DNA of 64,000 nt from positions 34,890,902-34,954,901 of the forward strand of contig NC_067199.1 of assembly GCF_000699445.3 (NCBI RefSeq). The letters are read 5' to 3'. A program made the translations under genes and the position numbers. Origin of the DNA: Schistosoma haematobium (lineage: Eukaryota > Platyhelminthes > Trematoda > Strigeidida > Schistosomatidae). Positions 55,891 to 64,000 of the stretch are shown one piece after another; position 1 is the first letter of the stretch, and each line of letters begins with the position of its first letter. The notes under the pieces were generated by a model. It searched no databases. It saw only the letters and a list, made by a program, of their open reading frames with translations, and was not told the DNA's origin.

Positions 55891-56180
55891 GGTTGATAGG
55901 ATTCGATCTGCATTAAAAAGGATCTGACATACATGACATTAATCACCCCTCAGTGACCAATCAACTGTGAATACATCTCAGTCCTATAGGAGGTCAGTTG
56001 CGGCGGATAGCTCAATGGTAACGTCTCTGACTGTAAGGCTGGGCGACACTGGATTGAGTCCGTCAGAGAGTGTCAGTTCCCTCGAGATTAAAGGTAAACC
56101 TCACTGACGAGTGCCAATTAGCACGAAACCTAGGTCCAGGGTTTCCTGTTGACTACCTCCAACCACCATTTTATTCTGTC
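55891..56180 (+). mobile_element. SINE-B unit
   Basis: Leader (GATTCGATCTGCATTAAAAA, CATACATGACATTAATCACC), tRNA-like module with A-box-like GCGGATAGCTCAATGGTAAC and B box GGATTGAGTCC (56051-56061), hammerhead, then GTTTCCTGTTGACTACCTCC. Confidence 0.85.
56098..56142 (+). ncRNA. Hammerhead ribozyme in SINE-B
   Basis: Core CUGACGA, perfect stem II GUGC/GCAC, GAAA, perfect palindromic stem III ACCUAGGU, cleavage after GUC. The two stem I pairs next to the core are mismatched (ACCUCA versus CAGGGU), so activity is doubtful. Confidence 0.78.
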
Positions 56181-56224
56181 TAGTCTTTGGTGGCGTACTT
56201 TTCAAATAATATTTTTGCCATAAG

Positions 56225-56470
56225 TGTTTAGTAAATTTGGATATTGTCTAGCAGTGCAATCCATGATGCATGATTTGTTCTGTGTGAAACTCATCAGTCT
56301 AAAATATATTTATCCTGTTGTTTACACTGGGACTGGAACCCACTAACTATTGGTCCAAATAACGAAGTGTTATCCACTTACCTACTGAGTCCGTTAGCGG
56401 CTAATAAGTCACTTGATATAACCTATAACAAAAAGACTATATCGAGACAATAAACTCAAGATGCATGAAT
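56225..56470 (-). mobile_element. Sm-alpha-like copy with tRNA-like module
   Basis: Minus strand: A-box-like ACTCAGTAGGTAAGTGG and B box GGTTCCAGTCC, followed by a ruined hammerhead (complement of GTGAAACTCATCAGTC), then AGCAGTGCAATCC-like sequence read in plus. It links the Sm-alpha hammerhead to a tRNA-derived promoter. Confidence 0.65.
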
Positions 56471-58555
56471 GAACAAATCCCCCTTTTATTGAAATGTATC
56501 GACAACGGAGTAATACAAACTTTTACGAATCAGCATCGTATCATTTGGACCGGTCATTAGTTATCAGTCACTTGATGGATAACGTGTTGGTGTTTTGAAC
56601 CTTTAGTTACTGAACTTAAGCCTCAATAAAAAATCCATACGCATTTAGCTGATGGATCTCAAATATCTTCTGATGCTACTCACAATGAATATGCAAAAAA
56701 AGCGAAGCCATTTATTATAACGGTACAATAATAATGATAATAACCAATACAAAGATTAGCTAATAATGCAACTCAATATAGATATTCACATCATTTATAA
56801 TTTTAAATGAATAAATTTATGTATGATTCAGGTTAGATGTATTTTTTTCAATGTTGAATTTATTTAAAATATTTAAATAAAAATTCGGTGTTCGTTTTGA
56901 AGTATACTGAATCTTTATGTTCAAGTTGTAGCCAGAAATAAATCGACTAGTGTAAATTTGAGAGTGATCACTCTGAAGAAAAAGGAGGAAAAGAAGAAGA
57001 AGAAGAAGAAGACGAAGCGATGACCGTTTAGTTCCACTATGTTGAGTGAAACAGTTATCACCATTATTATTGAATGGTACTACATGATGCAACAAGTTGG
57101 GGGATAATACTGTCTACATCCATAATTGAAGGTCCTGTGCTTAGTCTAATGCTGGAAATAGTTTTACGTGTGTATTATTGACAATCCCCTAAATTCTCTG
57201 ATTTTCGATTCAGTTTTGTAATCTGTAACGACAAGCTGTTTGTTTGCGTCAAGTATAGATCTTTTGATTATGTAAGCACTTATTCACGTTTTCTTATCGT
57301 GTCCATTTTCTAGACGGAAAGTTTATTTACCCACGAAAAATGGTTATTATCTTCACTTCGATATTCCAAACGGATTTCCACATAATTTTTTGATCTAATT
57401 CGCATTTGATCATAGAGTGGTGGACTCAACTTAAAAGATTGGTTGTAAGTAATATGTAGTGAAACGCGGCGTTGAATCTGTATCATTTGTCAAATGGAGA
57501 GAAGTGTTTCAAAACATTAAAAGCACGGTGTAAACAGAACACTTGTAGGCCAGAAGAGAAGACAGAACACACTTCAAGATATAAATGGATGATTTAAAGC
57601 TACCCATGTATACGTGTTATATAAACGTTTAATAATTTCTCTTTGTAGACATTCTTACTGCATTTCATTGTTCTACAATAAAACAACAAATCAACTCAGT
57701 TAAACAATTTTTTACATATGGAGTACTTTTGAATAATACGTTGAAATTGATAAAGTGTCAAATAAGCATGGTAGTACCTCCTCAATAACTTCAAGGGAAC
57801 ATTGTGTAATATTTGTTCAACCAAATTTCAAGATTCAATCGTCTTCCTGTCTTTTATAGTTTCATCTTCTAATGTAGAAATTACTAGATTTAATAGAAGC
57901 AATATTAACGTTAAAAATCTGACCATAACATTGGTTAGTTGATGGAAACTTAATTTATTTCTTTTTAAATCTACGGTCTTTAAATACCATTTCAAATGGT
58001 ATCAATAAACAAAGCATAGCAACGAAGTTTTGAAAATAAAATCACTCCATTTTATCTTGGCAAAATTTACTGGAACTGTGTTGTATTTAAAATGATTATG
58101 TGAAACAGATATGCTGTAATGTCATTAGTACATCATATTATCAACTTATGGTCTCCGTTATTTGATTGTTTTAGTCTTGTTTCCTTATTACTATTATCAA
58201 TTGTTGATGATTGCTTTCATTATTAACTGTAAGGGTATCATCTTATCTGCTTATTAGACCGTTGACTCCCTTTTGCTCTTGTTCTTTTAAAATATATACT
58301 GTTCCTTATAATTGCCAACACCTAAAGTACTTCAGACTAGAGTCGAATTTTTCGAAAGCTGAATGTCACATTGTCAATCATTACAAGCCACTTTGTTATA
58401 CACTGTAGCTTAATTCCCGTTTATACAAGTTTATTCATAGAAAAAGTTCACATATAATGAGATAAACTTGAAAACAACAGTCTGGTATTCATTTTGATGA
58501 TTTCTTTCATTGTTAGGAAGATAAACAGACTTCCTTGTTTTCATTTAATTACTTT
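56471..58555. other. No gene recognised
   Basis: Mixed composition; patches at 57100-57600 are less AT-rich but show no clear exon. (AAG)n at 56990-57012. Confidence 0.35.
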
Positions 58556-58559
58556 TGAG

Positions 58560-58705
58560 AATTTTTACACATGTCCTGGATTTCACTGCTAGCCACCATT
58601 CATCCAAGCTTGTAATGTTTGTGACTTAGGGCAATATCGAGGCAATCCGTACAAGATGCACATATGCCAATAAAAGACTGATTAGTTTCAGACTTAAACA
58701 TTGAT
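58560..58705 (+). mobile_element. Sm-alpha-like 3' fragment
   Basis: Starts exactly at the hammerhead cleavage neighbourhood (GTCCTGGATTTCACTGCTAG) and runs through GCAATATCGAGGCAATCCGT to the ACTGATTAG end. It lacks the catalytic half. Confidence 0.7.
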
Positions 58706-58751
58706 GGAAAGATTCAACAATACAAAATGAATTTATTTATCAGATAGTTTA

Positions 58752-58940
58752 TTTCACAGATTGAAATCATGAGTCAATTGAAGCTAGACCACCATGGAAA
58801 ACATGGAAGCACTGGACGGCCGTTTCGTCCTAGTATGGGACTCCTCAGCAGTGCGCATCCACGATCCCGCACCCAGCAAGATTCGAACCCAGGACCTAAC
58901 GGTCTCGCGCCAAGCATTTAATCTCCACAAACCCCCTCTG
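58752..58940 (-). mobile_element. SINE-A copy with intact hammerhead
   Basis: Very close to the family consensus: 3' region, perfect ribozyme and tRNA-like module (AGATTCGAACCCAGGACCTA in plus reading). The right end jumps from the tRNA-like part (CGCGCCAAGCATTTA) to TCTCCACAAACCCCCTCTGA, a plus-oriented SINE 3' end, so it too is a rearranged or foldback copy. Confidence 0.9.
58809..58854 (-). ncRNA. Hammerhead ribozyme in SINE-A, complete
   Basis: Stem I GCACUG/CAGUGC (6 bp, no mismatch), core CUGAGGA, stem II GUCC/GGAC closing CAUACUA, GAAA, stem III palindrome ACGGCCGU, cleavage after the C of GUC (between 58815 and 58814). Type I topology. Best activity candidate in the window. Confidence 0.92.
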
Positions 58941-59989
58941 AAGATAGTTAATTATTTAGAAAATAGACTAAATTGAAAAAAATCATTCAGTCAATTAGTC
59001 TGTGCCAATCATAAGCAACGTAGAAAGTAGAATATATATGTAATAGCTAAAGTTGTTACATCATATTATCGCAGACAGATCATTTTCAAACTTAAGATCC
59101 GAGAAGAGATAAAGAACAAATAAATATTTACTATAAGGACCAATTCCTAAGCATATCACCTGTTATTTTTTGGCAAATAGGGGGAGCCTATAATCATACT
59201 GTCTCTTCTTATACATTCTTTTCCAATGTTATTTATGTATTTATTATTTTTATACGTTTATATTCAGACTTTAACAAAGAAAGGTATACCGGATGATATG
59301 TATTGCAAAGTAGAGACAGTTACGGAAAAGAAGTGAACAATAATATTATCTTATTCATGTATTTAATACTCAGTAAATTTTCTAATCCATGTCCTAGATG
59401 TATTATTTTATGTAAAAGTATGAATTTACTAGTTTGGTTAATTTATCATTTTGTAAAATTGTAGGATAGGAATAAATAAATGAATATAGAAGAGATGAAG
59501 CATTACAATCGGATTTCTATCCCTTTAATCTAATACGGATTGGTTAATATATTGGATAGATGAAGGAGAAAAAAACACTAGAAATAGGGAAAAAAGAGAT
59601 TTAAAGAGGAAACATTTTATAAGAAGAGAAGTTTTGAATGTCGACTTATGGGGTATAACTAAAGTAGTCTAAAATTAACACATTAGTTCCAAGATTAGAC
59701 TTCAATTCCACTCTGGGTTGTAAATATATATTATCAATTTAGAACGAAATAACTGTTTAGGTCTTAGTAATTTTCCAACTGAAGTCTTAATGGTGTAGAA
59801 GGTATGAGTGAAAATGAAAAACAGAAGCAAAGGATTCAAATGAATTGTCTTTACTTTAAGGATCTTGTTTATTAATTGTAAAGGTATAATATTTATAACT
59901 AATAACGAATATTCTACTTCATATAACTTGATAAATTTCATATCTGATTACTATTATTCAGAAAATACACAATTATTGGATAGTTATTG
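58941..59989. other. No gene recognised
   Basis: AT-rich. Confidence 0.35.
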
Positions 59990-60340
59990 GATAGCCCCTA
60001 AATGCTCTGGTACCGCCGAGGGTGGGGAGAGTCAACTCTCCATCTCAAAATGCTCTCATGTGACTACGTGCATACAACCACTGCTAGGGAAGTCCTACTC
60101 ACTGCCTTCTCGCGGCATTACTGTTGTTTACGAAATTGAGAGGACGAAAAGCGAATGTCCGACTCATTAACCATGTTGGTGGATATGAAGGGTCTACCTA
60201 GGGGAGTTGGAAAATCCTGATTCCAAACCAATCGAGCACATGAGCCAATTGTTGGTCACTAGTTACCATGGGACTGTATCTCCTAACGTTGCTCCACTGC
60301 CTTGTGAATTAGACCTATAGGTCAAAGGCTAAATACGATT
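59990..60340 (+). mobile_element. R470 retroposon, 3'-truncated copy
   Basis: Starts AGCCCCTAAATGCTCTGGTA and follows the copy at 39843 closely to about 60337, with the GGATCCAGGATCCTGAGGG segment deleted; the last ~120 bp of the family are missing. Confidence 0.8.
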
Positions 60341-61785
60341 GCTAACTGCTTTCTAATTAGACTTCTAGGGTTAATTTGTAATTGATTAAATGTTTAATGA
60401 TGTAATAAGTTAATGTTTAAAGTATTTTACTTTCAATTCGTCTCATAAAAGATTTGAAATTCATTTAATTAATTTTAGTCTCAATAACTGAATAGCATCA
60501 TTAGCACTTACACAAGATGTATGACTCGAAACTAAGCGTGTGAACTTACATTGATAAGTTATTTAGGTAGTAAGTGTGATATTATAAAACTGAGTCAATG
60601 ACACTATTCAACGACTGAGAAACAAACCATGTTAAACATCTTATAAACAAGAGTGTGGAGAGATTTCTTTATATTTTAACAATCAATGCTAAACAATGCA
60701 AATAAATATTATTATTATAGCTTGGTTTGTAAATATTAGGAACTATTTATTTACAAATCTAGTAGTTACGTAATAAAAAAATCGATAAAATCATGTGAAC
60801 GCCAGTAACCAACTGTGAGATTGGTTATTAAAGCTCCGATAATGGGTAGTACCAATCTACGTTATAAATTAATTGAGTAATGAAATATTGTGTTTCAAAT
60901 CACTAGTTTAACGGTTAAATGCGTTCCTCTCCAGATCTGATAATTCAGTGACTATCCAACATATTATCTTATTCCACTCATCTGAATACTTTTTTTCATT
61001 TTAAGGAACAATTATTTCTAAACAATTGTTACTGATTATTATAATAATACATCTACTATTTAAGTATAATTAATACTCAGTCATTGGGCAAATTTAGCTT
61101 AATGGTCGTTTGGAAACTAAGGGGTTTTGAGCTGCTGTTTTTTCTTAGTATGGAGATTATCAACAATCGTAACTCACTGACTGATATCTTAAGAGGATCT
61201 TTTTTTCCGCTAGTAACATCTTCCTCAACCTCAACACTACAGAACTCAATCAATAATGATTTATTACGAAACCTGGGATAGGTGTTTTCTAGTTATAAGC
61301 TACTACATGGCAATTCATTTAATCAAAAGTGCAGTGCATGCCACAAATCCTGAAGGTCCTGAGTTTTATCCATGGCAGAACTATGGTTACACATTATGAT
61401 ATACACTGTCATATTACAGTGAGACAGATTATCAACATTTCCTGGCTTTTAATGTTTTTTAAACTAAAGTCTTTCTTCAATATAAGTCATCTTCAAACTG
61501 AACAATCTTGACAAATATTCTATTATATTTTTAACTTTATCGAACAGACATATGAAGATTTCGTTCATTAAAGATTAAGTACTTTCCATGTCTATCCATT
61601 TATATATGGATTTTTTGTTTTTTTCACAGTGAACATGACTTCTTCAAATATGAGTAACTTCCTAACTATAAAAATGCAAAAATATCATAAACCTGATTAA
61701 ACATTACTGACTGTGGCTAAATAATATAAGATTGAGTAGTCAGTAGTTTGATTCTTTTAAATGTTTACATGAATGAAGAATAATA
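60341..61785. other. No gene recognised
   Basis: AT-rich; 61085-61175 has faint SINE-A resemblance (TTCTTAGTATGGAGATTATC). Confidence 0.35.
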
Positions 61786-61789
61786 CAAG

Positions 61790-61965
61790 AGGTTAAGTGT
61801 TCACCCGCGAGACCGAAGACTGTGGGTTCGACTGCCAGTTGAGAAGCCGTCGATGCACACCGATGAGGAGTCCCATACTAAGACGAACCACACGTCTAGC
61901 GCTTTCAGATTTTCAATTGTGTTTTTGCTAAGATCAGTTCGTGATTTTAACTGTGAAAATAAAAG
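61790..61965 (+). mobile_element. SINE-A, diverged copy
   Basis: B box GGTTCGACTGCC, then GATGAGGAGTCCCATACTAA with a broken core, then the 3' region to TTTTAACTGTGAAAA. Confidence 0.78.
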
Positions 61966-62084
61966 ATTGATACTATTCATCGTATAGATTGTTTACTTTT
62001 CCATACATAATACCAAGTTTTGAATAGGTTTATTGTAGTAAATAATGAATCTCATTTGTCAGTACAAAATTGTGGAGATTGGTT

Positions 62085-62310
62085 GAAGTTAGATATTAAA
62101 ACCTTTGAACCCCGACTTAGTGATCTATAAGTTAGGCCATCGCGCAAAACCGGAGGCCCTGTGTTCGAGTCCTGCATGCAGAATCGTAGATACCCACTGC
62201 TAAGGAGCTCCGAACTAATACGAGATGGACGTCCAGTGCTTCCAGGTTTCTAAGGGTTATCTAACAAAATTAGATGGGTTCATGATCTCAATGAAATCTC
62301 ATTTATTTCA
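62085..62310 (+). mobile_element. SINE-A, diverged copy
   Basis: tRNA-like module (GACTTAGTGATCTATAAGTT, B box GTTCGAGTCC), hammerhead with CUAAGGA (invariant G5 changed), intact GUCCAGUGCUUCC downstream, and the 3' region. Confidence 0.78.
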
Positions 62311-62392
62311 ATGACTTGCCAAAGCAAATCAATAAATACTATAATATCAATCGAAGAGTGTTTAACTTTGCTAATTCAATGATGACCGTATT

Positions 62393-62645
62393 AATATCAG
62401 AAGGGGTTTGTGGAAATTTTAGAAATTTCACAGATTGAAATCATGAGTCGATTGAAGCTAGATCACCATGGAAAATCTGGAAACACTGGACGGCCGTTTC
62501 GTCCTAGTATGGGACTCCTCAGCAGTGCACATCCACGATCCCGCACCCCGCATGATTTGAACCCAGGACCTAACGGTCTCGCTCCACCAGTGGAGTTCAA
62601 CCACGTCTGTCTTGAGATACCAGGTATACGGTGGCGCAACTTCAT
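62393..62645 (-). mobile_element. SINE-A copy with intact hammerhead and inverted leader
   Basis: 3' end ATCAGAAGGGGTTTGTGGAA, hammerhead and tRNA-like part in minus orientation to about 62583, then a leader segment in the opposite orientation (CCAGTGGAGTTCAACCACGT, ATACGGTGGCGCAACTTC). Rearranged copy. Confidence 0.88.
62483..62528 (-). ncRNA. Hammerhead ribozyme in SINE-A, complete
   Basis: Stem I GCACUG/CAGUGU (last pair G-U), core CUGAGGA, stem II GUCC/GGAC, GAAA, palindromic stem III ACGGCCGU, cleavage after GUC. All invariant bases are present. Confidence 0.9.
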
Positions 62646-64000
62646 GGGCTGTATTAATATACAAACATTTAACAATCGAACATATAACCTCATAATTTCA
62701 TCATGCCTATCATTTAATAAATCTTATAAAAGAAAAAAACAAATAATAAATACCTATCAATCTATTTTAAATAAAAATGATTTCTTAAATGTAATGACAT
62801 TTACGGTAGTAACAAAATGAAAACTGGAATTCGCTTAAATAATTGATGATTATTTGAAAAATCTTTGTTGAAAACTTTCAAATAAAAACAACCTTTTTTC
62901 TTGTAATAGATCATAATTGATATTTGATGATTAAATAATGAAAAAGTAAATTTTGCGGGGGGGTTATTTAAAAAAAAATTTTCTTTTTATATGTAGAATA
63001 TGTAAAATTGGTTGTCATGATAATTTTAAATGATGATCTTATGGATAGATGTTTTTTTATTGTTAAACAAAATTTAAAATCTTAGTTACTAGGTGGTAAC
63101 CAGCACTATATGTTTCACAATAATCGATCAAGCTATTACTTAATCAACTTGACATTCAATGAATTATGTTTTAATATTAGGCAGTTTGGGGGTAATCAAC
63201 AAAAGGTATTGAATTAATTACTTTTTCTGTTTGTTATAGGAACTGATGCTCTCATATAGGATTTGGACTGATTTCAGATAGAATAAACAAAGTTACCGTC
63301 GGATATTGAAGGTTTATTGGAGGATAATAAATGTTTGCAATGAAACGATGAGAGTTTTTTCCAACTTCTTGAAATAGAAATATTTTAACATCCAGTTGTA
63401 TTATCACCGACGTAAGTCAAGGATGTAAGTAAGATGGCTTTACAGAACACTGTTGTAAACGGAGTAAATAACCAACAGGACTGTGTGTTAATCTATTAAG
63501 ATTATGGAATAATTTTCTATTCTTTAAATAATTTCTACCTGTATGTAACTGACAATGAAGATTAAATTGAATAGTCTCTTAGTGCATCAGTAGTACGAAA
63601 ATTATGTAGAATTATTATTAGATTATTTAAAAATCCATAGCATAACTTGATGATCACCCATTAATACCACTGAGATACTGTATCACTCCTACATATCGAC
63701 CATCATTTCACAATTTCTGCTTTCCACTAAATACTCCTGAAATTTATTGGAGAATAGTCACTGGGGGGGGAACAGGATTATTACATGTTTTTTTCTGAAA
63801 TTTTATTTTGATTGAAATCGATTTCCATTATGAATTGATATTGAAAATTAAAAAAAAAATTAATTGAGAAATATGCTTTACTGAACAGCTTGTTTTTTTT
63901 CCTTGTTTCGGAAACGTTAGTGACAACTCTCACTAACCAAAATCTTTATGTACCACAACTATTGACTTCATATCAAATGGATTAATAATTAAAGATTGTG
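62646..64000. other. No gene recognised
   Basis: AT-rich to the window end; several homopolymer runs (G8 at about 63764). Nothing supportable. Confidence 0.4.

Noticed and set aside
60090..60160. GGACGAAAAGCGAATGTCC in R470 as another hammerhead
   Set aside because: It has GAAA in a GGAC...GUCC hairpin but no CUGANGA partner upstream in the right order in any copy.
52555..64000. CRISPR-like spaced repeats
   Set aside because: Repeats are dispersed SINEs on both strands with irregular spacing in a eukaryotic context.

Overview
The window looks like nuclear DNA of a blood fluke, genus Schistosoma; I cannot name the species. Reasons: about two thirds A+T with trinucleotide and (TA)n microsatellites, RTE/SR2-type and Penelope-type retroelements, a Merlin DNA transposon, short tRNA-promoter repeats carrying hammerhead ribozymes (Sm-alpha type), and a gene with a 42-nt intron followed by a 5.7-kb intron. 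There are no bacterial-style operons, no CRISPR array, and no rRNA or functional tRNA gene that I can see.

One conserved gene can be rebuilt completely: on the minus strand, three exons (13093-13124, 13028-13050, 7105-7280) join into a 76-residue Sm protein G (SNRPG) with consensus splice sites and a poly(A) signal at 7074-7079. Its long intron holds a decayed non-LTR retrotransposon, three copies of an unclassified 470-bp retroposon and a complete but dead Merlin element. About 160 bp from its ATG, on the plus strand, is a possible divergent first exon. Three other possible coding exons (18980-19101, 22402-22634, 29573-29689) rest on splice signals and open frame only.

Region by region. 1-6 kb: RTE 3' end and a deleted, stop-bearing SR2-like element. 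7-13 kb: SNRPG. 14.6-17.9 kb: a 3.3-kb segment bounded by two 303-bp inverted arms that look identical by eye. 18-31 kb: sparse sequence with dispersed short repeats, microsatellites and a degenerate minisatellite. 32-34 kb: Penelope-like fragments, including a GIY-YIG endonuclease remnant, with a SINE inserted at a 12-bp target duplication. 34-64 kb: scattered repeats, microsatellites and long AT-rich stretches without recognisable genes.

The dominant theme is at least three lineages of short repeats that combine a tRNA-like pol III promoter with a type I hammerhead ribozyme. I call them SINE-A (at least 18 copies), SINE-B (342-bp head-to-tail period) and an Sm-alpha-like family. In all three the stem III sequence is, or appears ancestrally to have been, an 8-nt palindrome, which would favour a double (dimeric) hammerhead. 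SINE-A and SINE-B both leave head-to-tail junctions. At least two SINE-A copies (58809-58854 and 62483-62528, minus strand) keep every core nucleotide and all stems. Nothing was computed; all calls come from reading the sequence.
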